Shown: positions 22,214 through 35,184, counted from the first letter of the stretch. The stretch: DNA of 64,000 bases from Yponomeuta sedellus (GCA_934045075.1 OW203726.1:10751527-10815526); one strand, 5' to 3'. Notes: generated by a model not told the origin, from the sequence alone. Made by a program: numbers and translations.

Positions 22214-23462
22214 TTCTTCTTCTTCGTCGTTTCCTCATGGCCGAGGGACGTGACTAAGGGCAGATTCCGCCACCAGCTCTCTCCATTGGATTCTATTACG
22301 CGCCTGGCTGCTTGTAGGGTCCTTCCCGAAGCTTTAGTTATTATATCTGACCAACGCGTTGGTGGTCGTCCCCTTCTTCGTTTCTCGTTCGCTCGACCGG
22401 TGATGATAACATACCCCAGGTTATCTGGCCCGCGTCGGACGGTATGTCCGAAGAACTTCAGCATGCGTTGGGTGCAGATTGTGGAGAGCCTCGTCGTTAT
22501 CTGAAGTTCTTCTAGAATAGATACGTTTGTGCGGCGTTCGGTCCAAGATATACGGAGCATTCTCCGCCAGCGCCACATTTCAAACGCATCTATTCTTTTC
22601 AAAATACGGGCCTTTAATGTCCAGGTTTCCGAGGCATACAGAAATATTGAGAAGATAAGGGTCCGCATTAGTTTTATCTTTGTCTTGCGGTTGATGCTTC
22701 TGTTTTTCCATATTTTCTCAAGCCTTTTCACTGCAGACTTAGCCATCTGGGATCTTTTGACGACTTCTTGTTCGCAGTCTCCGTCATTGCTTATTTGCGA
22801 GCCTAAGTATACAAATTTGTGTACAACGTCAAGGTCTCGCAGCCACTTTGGTTCGTTGCAAGGTGCCCGATCTATCAATAAACATCAACTTGGTCTTACT
22901 TCTGTTGATATGAAGTCTGTATTATTTACTTCTACTATCCACTCTCGCTAGAATCAGCTCTGTTTCCGAGACGCCTATGACGGTGATGTCATCGGCAAAG
23001 CGAAGGTTGTTCAGAAGATGCCCACGTATCCGAATGCCCCCCTCCCAATCATCCAAAACCCTTCTCATTATATGTTCCCCGACCAGGTTGAACAGTTGGG
23101 GAGACAGTATGCATCCCTGGCGCACTCCTCGTTCTGCTTTGAAGCAGGGTGAAAGACTGTTCTCAATTCGCACATTCGATTGACCGTTGGAGTACAGTTG
23201 CTGCACAAGAAAGGTAAGGTGGTCCGGTATACCCATCTCCTTCATAATCCTGAACATGGCCTTCCAGCTGATACAGTCAAAGGCTTTTGCATAATCGATG
23301 AAACACAAGGCTATAGTAAAGTTACGTTCCCTGCATTTTTCAATCAGCTGTCGAATGTTCAAGATTTGTTCCCTCGTTCCTCTTCCTTTTACAAATCCAG
23401 GTTGTTCCTTCGGTATTTGGCTATTGATGTAAGGTGCAAGCCGGTAGTTTAGGACGTGTAAG
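22214..23462 (-). mobile_element. 5'-truncated LINE inserted in a SINE
   Basis: The insertion is flanked by a target duplication ag(a/g)aacaacgacatc (22199-22213 and 23463-23477, one mismatch). Its 3' end carries a GAA-rich simple tail (ttcttcttcttc on the + strand). The body encodes reverse-transcriptase sequence on the minus strand and is truncated at the 5' end, as is typical for target-primed reverse transcription. Confidence 0.8.
22214..23462 (-). pseudogene. LINE reverse transcriptase, C-terminal two thirds, frameshifted
   Basis: The upstream frame (about 22922-23462) shows the RT blocks CFIDYAKAFD, ERGVRQGCILSPQLFN and LRFADDI; FADD is the catalytic box. The downstream frame (22238-22878) shows the post-RT region VHKFVYLGSQIS, FLYASETWTL and RRRGRPPTRW. 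A frame change lies between them near 22880-22925, and the endonuclease domain is absent. It resembles the endonuclease/RT proteins of RTE-like and craniofacial-protein-2-like LINEs; the clade was not determined. It cannot encode an active polymerase. Confidence 0.75.
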
Positions 23463-23595
23463 AGGAACAACGACATCAAAAACATGTAAACATCCCAGAC
23501 CTGTGCTGTTTTCCCAGCCGGGATTTGAACCCGGCACTTCTTGCATGGTAGGCAGACGCGTTACCGCTACGTCGCAGAGGTCGTCAAACACAATC
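23463..23595 (-). repeat. tRNA-like SINE head
   Basis: The minus strand reads as a tRNA-like sequence with A-box-like 'gtagcggtaacg' and B box 'ggttcaaatcc', then 'gtctgggatgtttacatg'. It is the head of the SINE interrupted by the LINE at 22214-23462. It is not a functional tRNA, because the tRNA-like part runs directly into the SINE body. Confidence 0.65.
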
Positions 23596-23999
23596 TGCAT
23601 CACTCGGTTATCTCTTCTTGTTCAAAAGAAAAGATCCTCTTCAGTAACAACCTACTTATCAGACTTAAATCACCAAACAGATATATGGTTTCTACAACCA
23701 TTTAAAATACTATTCCTCTGACTAAAACATCTAACCAACCTACGTCCATTCAACAAATAACAATGAATAAATGGACACGACGTATGAGTGTGCTAGACAG
23801 ACAGACAAACAAGTCTAAATGTAGCAATTATCTTTTCAAAGCTCCATTACTCCATTCATCATGGCCAATTACAGAATAAAAGAAAAGAAAAAAATCTACG
23901 AATCATAGAGGAAATGTCGCGTTACTGTGACGAGGGCGGTCGAATGACGCCTCCGGTGTTTTTGTAGTCCAAGATACAGAATACTAGCGATACCTCTAG

Positions 24000-24450
24000 G
24001 TAAGGATCGTGAAGTTAGTTTTGTTTTACCAAATCCGGGTTAAACTAGAGTAACAGAACTTACATTAATACTTTGACTGCTTTACGACGACTTTTTATTT
24101 TTTCCACTAAGTTAATTTCCTGCTTGATTTGTGGTTGAGCCACAAAGGTAAAGATTGAAGACGTGAACACTGCCCAGTTACGTTACGGGTGACTTTGACA
24201 TTCAAATGTACAGCTTGATGGGTTGGCGACCGCACATGCCACCCTTTTATCAGAAAAAATGAAGTGTATTTTTTTTCAAAGGGATTAGTTATTACTTTCT
24301 TCGTAATAAAATTGTGATCTTCATGAGTAGGTAATACTCATTTTAAAACATTGGCAAAATAAAGTAACTTTAAGTAAATTCCATTCAACATTAGCCATTC
24401 TCGTACTGCGCATATTATGGGGTTTGCAGAAAGAGTGACGCAAATAACCG
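24000..24450. other. Non-coding, no gene recognised
   Basis: AT-rich with chance frames only. Confidence 0.4.
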
Positions 24451-24465
24451 CCCCCCCCCCCCCAC
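24451..24465. repeat. Poly-C tract
   Basis: A run of about 14 C residues followed by 'acacattc'. It may be length-variable or an assembly-sensitive site. Confidence 0.8.
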
Positions 24466-24529
24466 ACATTCATTTCTCTATTCATCCCTACAGCTCTAGT
24501 GACAAAATATAGGCTTTTTCAGCAATCCG

Positions 24530-24690
24530 CTTCCGCTCCTCACTCAAGCCGGAGGCGACTAAGGCATGCGTGCCCACGCCCGGCGCGGCGCGTGCGCGCC
24601 GACCTTCATCCTGCATTCCGCGCGCGCGACTCATCCGGGACACCGGCTATTGCCGCCACAATCATAGGGCGATCACCCTTCATTAGACCT
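24530..24690. other. GC/CpG-rich patch in AT-rich DNA
   Basis: Base composition changes sharply, with many CG dinucleotides (for example cgcgcgcgac). An 85-codon frame crosses it but has no domain and is Arg-rich. It could be an untranslated first exon or promoter-associated sequence; no splice donor or TATA element decides this. Confidence 0.3.
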
Positions 24691-24697
24691 TTTGTGG

Positions 24698-24975
24698 GCG
24701 CGAACCAGCTGCTACTGGTATCTGGGAAGCGCGTTGGTGGTCAGCGGGATAGTTAACCCATAAATCACATTCTAGTCTCGCAGTGAAAAAAATGTTTTTA
24801 AGTATAAACTGAAAAACTTTTGAAATCTACGAGTATAAGAATATTTAATAACAACGAACAGCAGCTACCAATAAGTGGAAAGCGCGTTGGTAGTTCTTAG
24901 CGGGATAGTTTACCGAAAATTCACATTCTAGTCGCGCAATAAAACTTAAGTTTTTAACAATCAAAAAATCTTACT
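24698..24975. repeat. Diverged tandem duplication of about 157 bp
   Basis: Two blocks beginning near 24698 and 24855 share 'gcgcgttggt', 'agcgggatagtt' and 'tcacattctagtc'. Confidence 0.6.
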
Positions 24976-24979
24976 GTTG

Positions 24980-27660
24980 ATGCTAGTCGTTTTGAAACTC
25001 ATAATAACATTTATCACAATTTAAATACTACGAATTTGAACATTAATATTTTTAGCTACGTTCAGTCGAATAGAACCTTCAGGGCCGATCCTCGTAGTTT
25101 ATTATGACAATTCGAGATACATAACGTAACAGAGTCTACTTGTTAATATGTGGGTTAATCGACTTTGCAATGTATATTGAATAGTCATAATAAACCATTA
25201 ATTATAGTCCTATGAAACAGGCCCCCAGGCGACCTAAGTTAAGAAAAAAATTGTGGTCATGCTGAACTACTGGTTATTACAGTTGCTGGAGTAACTAAGA
25301 TTGTCCAATTGTAGATATTTTTACGATGTTATTTAAAAAATATTATTCCTTGCCTCAGACATTGGCCTCTGCATCTTTATCTCTGATGATTTATACAATG
25401 TCCAGTGGCATCTTCACTCACACTAGATGGGTGAAGGGATCACTCGGACTCTGCATAACTCGGACATTGTTTTAGATGGTGTAGGTATATACCATCCTGA
25501 CAGCTTAGTTGGCCTAGCCCAGAGGCTATTCAAATAATCTGTCGTTACATATTTTTTATCATTCCTACATACTATTTAAACTGCTTCTGGGAAGTGTTTT
25601 CAGGAATCATGTTATTATAAATGAAACCGCAAGTGTCGAAGTCAATCTTGAACTATAAGATGTCTATTTTTATTTGCTTGCTCCATGTGTTATGTTACGA
25701 TTGGTGAGATAGGTAATTTCGTTTACCATAGCAACTCAAATTCAGATTATAAGCAAAATTCAAATAACACAGATATAGACCCCAATGTAAATAAAGTATC
25801 TACAAAAGTGTAATTTTCGTTTTATTACACTAATTAATTAATCGATCTATAAGGGGAAAATAGTTATGTTAATATTTACTTTTTTTCATATTTTTGGCGG
25901 AGTGAAAACGTATCTGCTATCGTACAGTTACGAACACCATTATACTTGTATGGATTGTATTACTTGACAGACAATTTCAAGGCACTTACTTTGAGGTACC
26001 TAACATAAAAACAATCAAAAATGGTCGATGTTTAAAGATACTCATAATGTGAATGTACACAATAACACATTATTAACCTCATATTATAATCTCTGTACCT
26101 ATTACATTCTATCACTAGTCAAAGAATAAAATGTACCTAGATAGAAATTACAAGTTGAATAAAAATCTCAAAGAAGACCCATCTAACTTCTACGCATTAC
26201 CTCATCTAACCGTACACGTTGGCACGCACCGAACCTAGGCCAATAACAGTTACATTACATTACACACCTCACACCTAAACGAGCTCCATTCAAAGCAATT
26301 GCTTCTTACAACTCTGACAGATAGTGATAGACGACAGGACTACCAAGATGATTTATAGATCCTATTGCCTGTTACATAAGTGCGATGATAGGACAGACTT
26401 ACGGAGTAATTGTAGTTCCTAGTATGACACACCAAAACGTCCCGTGGTGACTCGTGACTTTCATTCATTCGCGATTCGACCTCCACGCTAGAATGTTTTC
26501 GCGATCGCACTCCACCCACGCCAATACCGTTCGTCCTATAAGGTAATTTTTGCATATTTATCGAGTTTATTTTGTGCAACAGCTACAGTTTCGTAATGTC
26601 TTAAGATTTAGGGTAAGTGTATCGTAGTTCCATAAAAATGTAACAATAGAATGTGCCAGCGTAGGTGTGGCGTATAATTATTGTGTTATCTGGTCGTGAA
26701 TCGAGCTCGGCGCCCAACCAGTAGTTAAATGGTCCTAATATGGTTAAGATAATACTCTCAAGTATGTCGCCATAGGTCACAATTATTAGTTTAATATCTG
26801 ACGGAGTAGGTGCACCGCGCTATTGTTTGTCGCTTTGTTACGTGACGCGGAATTTAAGTTATACGTAATGACAGCCCGACATTTGAGAACTGTTTTACAT
26901 GGCGGAGCTGGTGGTAATTAAGATAATGATATTTATTTTCTCTTTCCTTTATGCTCAAATAAGTTTATTCTCTGTATTTTTGTTGGAAACTAATTGAGTT
27001 CTCAGCAAAAATCTTATTTGATGAGGAACACATCAAATAAAACACTCTGCAAATAATATAATTATTTATTTGCTTGAAGCTACTAATCTACGTAAAATAC
27101 ATAAACTGTGTATTTATAAAATACACAAATTAGTCTAGCTCTTGAAGCTAAATCTTCCATATGAGATTATAGTGCTTCCAGAGGTTGATCATATTAAAGA
27201 TGAATTATTATGATTAGACTCCTTAAAGTTTAACATGTTAGTTTCATACGTTACGTCGGTGTTTTGGACTAGTTGCTTATGAGAACAGCTTAATAATTTA
27301 ATTTGGTCAGTAAAGTATATAAATAATTAACAAAACGTGGTAAAGAAATCAATCAAACTGGATCTGAAAATTAGTATCATAAAAAATATATATAGGTATT
27401 TTTGAAGTTGGGGAAGCTCGGAAAAAATGCGTCTACTGATTCCCAAGCTATCTATCTTACAATAACCTACAAATATGAACGGAACCCTGGCGGGCGAGTC
27501 ATATTTGTGTGGCTTTTTTACTCAGTCATACACTTAAAACAAATGATAAATGGTAAAGAAGCAGAAAGTAAATTGTCTGATATCCATTAATCTAAGTACG
27601 AATCCAGTAGAGTACATGTAGACTCCACCAATTCTCACAACTTCACTCTTCTTCTTTGTC
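24980..27660. other. Non-coding stretch, no gene recognised
   Basis: AT-rich DNA with scattered chance frames (the longest about 79 codons at 26340-26579), without domains. No structured repeats were recognised. Confidence 0.45.
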
Positions 27661-27666
27661 TTTGCC

Positions 27667-27891
27667 TCATCCCATTATTTGAGGTCGGCTTTCTTCGTTC
27701 TTTTGCTCCAGGATTTTCTGTCCTGGGTTCATGTAAGTCCGCTCGCTTAACTGGGCTCGCTCCAAGTCTTTTGCTACCGTGGCCCTACAGGTGGTTTGTG
27801 GACGTCCTCTACCTCTTTTGATGGTTAGGATCTGTGGGGCCTGTTTGACGACATGATTTTCCTCACGTCTCATCACATTTCCGTACCACAT
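27667..27891 (-). pseudogene. LINE reverse-transcriptase tail fragment
   Basis: The 74-codon frame contains WYGNVMRREENHVV and TIKRGRGRPQTT. This matches the 'WYGHVxRRxENH...KRGRGRPK' tail of insect non-LTR retrotransposon polyproteins. It is truncated at both ends and belongs to a different family from the tails at 32 kb and 61 kb. Confidence 0.7.
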
Positions 27892-27959
27892 AAGCCGTGT
27901 CTCTGTGAGCTTCTCTGTAAAGTATTTACAAAACGCAATTATTCTGAAAGATATTTTTA

Positions 27960-28025
27960 TTCACACAACACAATTACCAGTCCTGGTCCCAAACTACGAT
28001 ACCCTGTGCTATGGTAACCAGAAAT
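27960..28025 (-). repeat. SINE tail fragment
   Basis: The 'cctggtcccaaactacgata' and 'acacaacacaat' order, read in reverse, matches the tail of the 18.7-kb SINE family. Confidence 0.5.
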
Positions 28026-28029
28026 CTTA

Positions 28030-29030
28030 CACTTAGATACTTATCTGAAGTACTTAATGGCATACAACGAGATATACAATAGCCGTTACTTAAAGAAACT
28101 TATTTTCATCAAGAATTAGGAATACTTATAAGGTTAAGATCTATACCAATAGCATGTAATAAAAGGATTGATCTTTGCGCAAAACCCCGTGGGCAAACCC
28201 ATTGTTCCAAAGATGATAGTTACCTACTTATTTAATTGCTCTTTTGCAAATATCGAGCTTATGTAACGCCACATTATTTTGCAAAATATTATTAGTCACG
28301 ATCTATTTCATCCCATAAAAAAGGCAAATTGACATTTCGGATGTATTATCGTAGCGAAAGTATCAGCAAAACCAAATTAGATTGGACCGACCTCGTGAAT
28401 ACACTGTCATCGTTATTTTGGGTGGTGTACGAATATGATTGACCAACTGCAGCAGAAGATGGGCTTACAATTTTGTAATCTCTTTAATCTTTGAGTAGGT
28501 AACGCTTTTCGTTCTCTGGTCTGACATAAACAGTCACTTATGAATTCGGAATAATTTAAACTGTTTATTTCAGTAAGTCAAATCTGTATAAACCACAGTT
28601 TCTTTATAATACGGTAGCTAACTAATAGATAAACATTTTCATCACTCGAAACTTGTTTTTGCAGTTTGTAAGAAATACCCTACTTGTATACGGCTTTAAT
28701 GACTTAATTTTCGAAATTCTGTCGGTAATGCAGAGATGTTGACAGATTACTCTATTTAAACATACACATATGACCCTAGTTTTTGAGTTAGATTAAGAAG
28801 TTATTTAGACCCGCCTGCCACAAAGCTAAATGCGAACATATAAAATCGAAAACTCTTAAGTGTTCTAATAAATCTAAAATATTATTGTTTTAGATTGTAA
28901 TAAAATCCTCGAGTACACTTCTAGTCGAGTGTACGAGCAACTTTTAGGCACTTTAGGGTGACTTCGAAATCACCAAAGTAATATCAGCTGTATGTTCCAT
29001 ACTAAAGTTATCATTCGCAGCATTAAAATG
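28030..29030. other. Non-coding, no gene recognised
   Basis: AT-rich, chance frames only. Confidence 0.45.
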
Positions 29031-29035
29031 TGTGG

Positions 29036-29185
29036 AACAGCTTTACCGGGTTCGAATCCCGGCTGGGGACAAAAAAAAAACTCCCAGGTCTTGGATGTTT
29101 ACATGTTCGTGATGTCGTTGTTTCTAGTTTCCACGACACAGTGTACCCTAGTGTGGGGCCCGAAGCAATGTATGTGCCTTTGTGT
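29036..29185 (+). repeat. tRNA-like SINE
   Basis: A B box (gggttcgaatcccgg) is followed by an A-rich run and the body 'ggatgtttacatgttcgtga', 'gtgtaccctagtgtgggg'. It is a contiguous relative of the SINE split at 22140/23595. Confidence 0.65.
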
Positions 29186-29249
29186 AAATGTTAATATCTG
29201 TGGTAACAGTAAAATTTGCTTGTTTCCTTTTTTATGTAGCCTTCATAAT

Positions 29250-29335
29250 ATAGGTGTCCCACAGCAGGGCAAAGGTCTCCCCTCTTTTAGACCAACATTT
29301 TTGGTCATTTGCCTCTAATCATACCGCCATCGACT
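29250..29335 (-). repeat. Repeat tail fragment (cccacagcagggcaaag type)
   Basis: It contains 'gtcccacagcagggcaaagg', a variant of the tail at 1188-1232. Confidence 0.45.
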
Positions 29336-29339
29336 TCTG

Positions 29340-32220
29340 GGCCGCCCCCTATGTTTCCTTATAGTAAAATTTTAAAGATTAATGCATCGCTCAATGTCCC
29401 CATGTATAAGTGGATTTCGTAAACCATGTATATGTTATCGAGAAATTATATTGCATCATAGTATTCTGATGTAACGATCGCAATATCTAGGTAGATCCCA
29501 TAATTTATCGACAATGATCTACATATCGATTAAACTATGCGCGTACATTCATTCAAAGCTTTTTATTTGCATTAGTTATCATGTTATATCTACGCTCTAG
29601 CTACCTTGACCTAGCTGTACCTTTTACGTACATTTTGACTTCATATTATTATGTTTATTGTATAAATCTTGCCGGAAACTTATGTTATCTCTGCATCAAT
29701 ACAAATTGTTTGATTAAAAAATAAGGGAAAGTTCTCATCTATGTTCTTTTATGTATGGCTGATTAAATGAATACTTTTTTTGATAGACAAGGGTACACGA
29801 GGGGTGGTCCCACATAAATTTGGTCAAGGTCTGTCTGTTTGAAAGCATCATCACTCCTCAATTTGCAAAGACATCTTTGCAGCACTATAGATCACCCTAT
29901 AGACCACCCTACACTATAAATTATACCGCCACCTAGTGTTACAATTATTATTATTAATTATTAGTAAACTGTGCTAATTTCAAAGGCAGATTTTGGTTTT
30001 GTTTAATTCTTCTGGCAAAATAAGCTTTTGTGGTATATTGTTGCCTTGCGAGATATAGATATTGAAAGTGACACTCAACCCAACATTGTTTTCTTTTTAC
30101 TTATATATTAAACTGATCTCATCATTTTACATAATCGCAATTGGACTCGTTGCTGCGTATATAGCAACGAGTTAAATCTCGATTACTTATAAGGAGCATC
30201 ACGAGTAATTAAAAAATACAATCAACCTTTTATCTTTTTATTTATCAATTACTCGTACGTAGGTAAGTACCGTAATTCCTACCGTAAGTAGGTCAGTTTA
30301 TTAGTCTCCGATACAAGGCATAATTTATTAATTAAAACCATTAGCGAAATATACAACAATAACCAGAACACAGCCTACTTGTCCCATGCTCTAGATTTGT
30401 ACAATTCCAAAGAGCACATTAACATGGTAGTTTCCATCCGAGAGTGTCACTTATCACTATTATGGGTTTTTACGAGAATCTGGGTCTCTGATAACCAAAC
30501 TATTTGTGAATAAATTTCCTGCTTTAATCGGTTTTCTATATTTCCTGCTCCGCTTACGGAAGGTGCTGATATTAGAAATCTAATATGAGGGATATCAAAT
30601 TCTGGATAATGTATACAGTAATTTCATAGTAATTCACTTATCTACACTGCATAGTCAAACGTTGATCTAGACAAGTATAGTGACAAAACTTTTTGAAAAG
30701 TATCGAAAGTATAGCGGTTTTACGACGAGTCATGTTTTTGTGATACTCGTACGAGGTGACTGGATTTTTGAAAAACGAGGGCAGAGATTTCGTTAAGAAA
30801 CTTAGGCGTTTGTGGAAGGATAAGGCTTTATCTACCACTCCAGGGAGACCCTTTGCCTTATCTGAAGACAAACGCTCTCCAGGGCTGTTCCGTACGCTAG
30901 TGTGGTCAGATTTATACCGGGTTGCCAGGGTAGTTTGTAAAGTTGGATCGATTTTCTGCTGTGGTTTTTTTGAATTTATTTTGCCTATCGTGGACGATAA
31001 TACTCAAGAAACATTGAAAGAGAACGGCATTTTTCTTGTGCTGTGGTCCAGATCTCAATGAGGAAGCCACGCCCCCGGCGATCTCGACACAACTGCCCAT
31101 TGCGACAGCTTTCTCGATATCGTAGTCAATGACCACTAAGTACATGTTATCAATCTTGTAACTCTTGTACAATGGTTTGTTGTGAATACCGATGGGTTTC
31201 TACCTCGGTACCCGGCAAATACCAATGCGGTAATTAGGTACTTGTCTTTACCCGTCTTTATTCTACTAATAATTATTATAAATGTGAGAATTTTTGAAGA
31301 TGTTAGTTACCCGATCACGCAATAATGGCTCAACGGAATCAAATTATAATGAAACTCGGTAAACAGACAGACAGAGATCTGAATTGCGACATAGCATACG
31401 GGATATCCCGGTATTGCTTTGCCGTTGCCGTGGGATAATATTTTATTCCTACTGAAATATTTTTTTAAACCAAACTCCAAGATATTTATGTATGGCGTTG
31501 CCATGATAACAAGAATCACATAATCGGACTTTATGGCGGTACAAAGGTTGCCGGGACAGCTAGTTTTTTAGAAATGCAAACTAGACTGCTGTACGATGCT
31601 ACTTTGTTTTATTAAGTGTTATTAATTTCATATTAGGTATATATGCAGATCAGAGCCACCATATCATAATACTGATGAGTGTTATATCACCCTGATACAA
31701 CGATGGATAGACGCTTTCCTTGCCAGCTGGAGCAGATCCGCACTTTGATTGATACGATTAGAAAGGCAATAAACAATACTAATGACGTTTTGTGAATGCA
31801 TCCTCTGTTTTTAGGGCGCTCTTGTTATAGATTGTTACGTGAATGTATATCAATGATTGTGTTACAGGTACAAGTACCTATAGCCTAGGATAATTTTGTT
31901 ACCTTACAATTTCATGCAACATTTTTTTACAAAACCTATTTAAATCCTATTTAGTCCTACCTGGGAGAAGGCTTGTAGGGCACAAACCTTTTCTCAAAGC
32001 GATGGTGTGGGCCTACCGCCGCCTACCGCCGATTAGCAATTTCCAGCGCTGAATATGTAACGTTATAAATTATTAGCTGACCCTGCAGACGTTATTTTGC
32101 CATAATAATTAGCCTACAATATATTCTCAGATCTACCAAAAAAAAAGACAAAATAATCATAAAAATCGGTGAAGCCGTTTTGGAAGAATTTTAAAAAAAC
32201 ATTATTACAGAAGTATAAGA
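29340..32220. other. Non-coding stretch, no gene recognised
   Basis: Overlapping frames of 77-101 codons on both strands at 30638-31172 have no recognised domain and lack exon borders that link to other frames. The rest is AT-rich with no repeat identified. Confidence 0.4.
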
Positions 32221-32221
32221 T

Positions 32222-32995
32222 ACATACATAACCCCACGCCTGTATCCCAGAGGGGTAGGCAGAAACCAGAGACTGCCACTTGCCACGATCCTGACAGTTC
32301 ACCTTCGCTTCATCAACGTTCATAAGTCGTTGCATGCACGCACGCCGGCTCCGGGTCCTTTTTATCTTTTCCTTTGCTAATACATCCCCTATCTGGTCGA
32401 TGTATGTCCGCCTGGGACGACCCTTAACAACCCTTCCACTCACATTCGCAATATATATTTGTTTCGTCAATCTTTCTTCCTTCATCCTCTCCACATGTCC
32501 AAACCAACGCAACATTCCTTTCTCGATTCTAGTCACTACATCATCTTTCAGTCCACAACGTTCTCTGATCAGACTATTGCGTGTCCTGTCATTCAAAGTA
32601 ACACTACACATACTTCTCAAGGACCTCATTTCTACTGCATTAATTCTACTTTCTTGCTTCTTTTGCCACACCCAAGTCTCGCTACCATACATAAGTGTTA
32701 GGACCAGCACGCTACTATGAATAGCCAATCTTGCTCTTTTGGAGATGTTTCGGCTACACACAATGGAGTGCAAGGCACCGGTTACACAATTTCCCGCTTT
32801 TACTCTTCTTTCTATATCACCTTCACACTTTCCATCCCTCGTAAACAGGCTCCCCAAATACTAATTATTTTACTTGTGCCACTCTTTCGCCTCTAATCGT
32901 TATCTTGCACTCAAGTCATTTCATCATCTTTTTCAAAGACCAGTACTTTCATTTTACTCACATTAATGCTCATACCTTTCCTTTTAATAATATAA
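32222..32995 (-). pseudogene. LINE reverse-transcriptase C-terminal fragment
   Basis: The frame ending near 32230 shows LYGSETWVW-type (YGSETWVWQ), LRWFGHVERM and GRPRRTYIDQIGD blocks, which are the post-RT region of a non-LTR retrotransposon. The similarity extends upstream to about 32995 in another frame (SINVSKMKVLVFE, then a break before GSLFTRDGKCEGD). The FADD polymerase box is missing. Further pieces of the same family lie at 35565-35670, 43040-43260, 55600-55715 and 60955-61525. Confidence 0.75.
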
Positions 32996-33145
32996 TTGAT
33001 GTAATTTAACATAATATATATTACATAATTTATTTTCACAATATTGACATGTGCTCCGACTACTGTACAAAGTTTAAAACAAGTACTATACCTTCCCTCT
33101 GAAATTAGGACCCTTTAAAATTATAGAGTCTTGAAGTAGGTAAGT

Positions 33146-33290
33146 GTAGGGTTTTTTTATGCAGCCCATAAACGTCCCACTGCAGAGCACAGGTCAGAGA
33201 AAGTATGGGCTTAATTACCTCATTTGCCGACCCCTGATTGACTATTTCAGGCGCTGAGGTATTTGAACACCTCAAACACTAAGGTTTTCA
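33146..33290 (-). repeat. SINE fragment (family of 36.95 kb)
   Basis: It shares 'cataaacgtcccactgcaga' and 'ggcttaatta' with 38860-39045, and with 36945-37168 read in reverse. Confidence 0.55.
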
Positions 33291-33299
33291 GTATATTGT

Positions 33300-35180
33300 C
33301 TGTAATAATTTTTCAGTATTAATTTGGCATCGCCAAAAACATGATTCACGCCGAAGTACTACCAATGCTGGTGCCTTGTACTGTATAGGCCTGTATACAA
33401 AATAACCAGTAAAGAGATTGGACAGACCGATTTTTAGCAGCTTAATGCACTCCATAGTTTCAGTGCCCAAAGGGTCCCAACGGAACCCTATTACTCTTTA
33501 CTACGCCTTCAATGTTTGTCGGTCTGTCTAAAGGCCTTTTCGCTTTAACCACAAAAACACGTTGAAATTTTCATAACGAAGTAAAAATACAGAAACGGTT
33601 CCACATACCAGAGTGCTGGTGTAATAAATTCTAATGTAGTCCCCATATTATAACAAATATCCATATTATAACAAATATAAAAATGCTCAAGTGTGAGTTG
33701 GTAATGAGTTCCTTAATTGAATTGAATAAAAAGTATAATTATATAGCTTAACCGACATCAAACTAGAAGGTGGCTCTCAATTGGACGTTGTTTTTTGTTC
33801 CTTCTCTCTTTTGTTCTTTCTTTTCTTCCTCGTCAAATCTTCTTAACAATTTCGACAACTTTTTTGTTTGAACTGATACGTCCGATTGGTCCCGGTTTTA
33901 TTTCAAAATATTGTCAAGTTTTCAATGCAACGGTCTGCTCTGTGTGTAATTTCCTCAAATGAAATTTACATTCATCAGCAAATATGGGGCAATTTTCTTC
34001 GTTGAAATGTTTAATTAAAGCATTATATAACTTCGGATAGATAGAGCGTATCAAAACAGTTCATTGTGGTCCTTTTTAATTTTTAATTGTATTTTGTGTC
34101 GAAATTCTATTGTTGTGCGAGATGCGCGCGGGACTCTCTCGGCTAGCCATTGTTAAGAGTTGTATCATTGTTTTATAATATTATAACGCTTTGTTAATGA
34201 AATGTAATAGTGGGTAATAGATTAATTACATATCCGTGTATAGATGTGGGAAGTTCGGAATGAAGCAGAAGGCCCACGCAGTGTCTGATAATAAACAATT
34301 CAGCGTTACCTAAATACATTTGTACAAAATCGGGTTGAAATTCCGTACCTACTGCAAAAATAGTCTTTTTAATAATATTAAGAACATTTTATAGGTAACC
34401 GAAAGACATTGAAAATAGATTCGAAATCTCTTTTATAATTAAAAAGTTACATTTGAAGATAACCATTATAACTATCTTTGTTATTAGTTTAAAACTATCG
34501 GCAACATTAAGGAAACAATTCGTCATTATGCACTTAAAAGCATTGTTGCTTTATATTTAGCTAGTTGCTCGCTTTTCACGTAATTTCTGCATTTCTTCTC
34601 TTTCATTCGCATGCTCACTGACGCAGTAATTGATATGACAGTATCTGTACCATCCTGGACTACCCTTTTTCTTCCGACTTTCCCGTTTTCTAGCCCATAA
34701 ACTGAGTAGTCTAGCTAAGTTGTCGTAAATCTTATGCCCAGGCTGGACACCAGTAGAATGTAGGTTGCAGGATAGAAACAGCTTTATGGAGTAGATCAAA
34801 ATGCGTGTTTACATAATATTTTATTTTATTAATAAGAATGCTTATATATTTCTGAAATTACTACTTTCTTTTTAAGATTCGTTAGCGAGCTCTATTCAGA
34901 CGACATTTTTTTCTGTCATAGTGATGTCCAACCGGATGCGCGCGCGCTTCCACGCACATACGATATATGCGCTAGTCCGTCGTGCGCATGTTTTGCGGCT
35001 GTGGCGTGTATAATCTTCCAATTATACTGCCACGTGCCTATTTATCTATCTGATATAAGATGCCTAGCCCTCATTGTGAAATTTGGTCAATTCCTAGAAT
35101 TCGTATTAAAAACGTTATTTTCACACCAACAAGATTTAGCATAAAGTGTCGTGTCGTTGCCTTAATATATAATTTCATTG
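33300..35180. other. Non-coding, no gene recognised
   Basis: AT-rich. An 80-codon minus-strand frame at 34557-34799 is unrecognised and lacks convincing splice partners. This stretch probably lies upstream of the CBM14 gene. Confidence 0.4.
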
Positions 35181-35184
35181 GAAT

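Noticed and set aside
24499..24756. 85-codon Arg-rich frame as a gene
   Set aside because: Its composition is explained by the CpG-rich patch. No domain, and no splice evidence.
30638..31172. Overlapping frames of 77-101 codons on both strands
   Set aside because: No recognisable domain and no splice partners. Opposing open frames over the same DNA are expected by chance.
31661..31730. ctgatgag motif as a hammerhead ribozyme
   Set aside because: No paired stem II followed by GAAA was found next to it.
34557..34799. 80-codon minus-strand frame
   Set aside because: Not similar to anything recognised. An acceptor/donor pair that would link it to a gene was not found.
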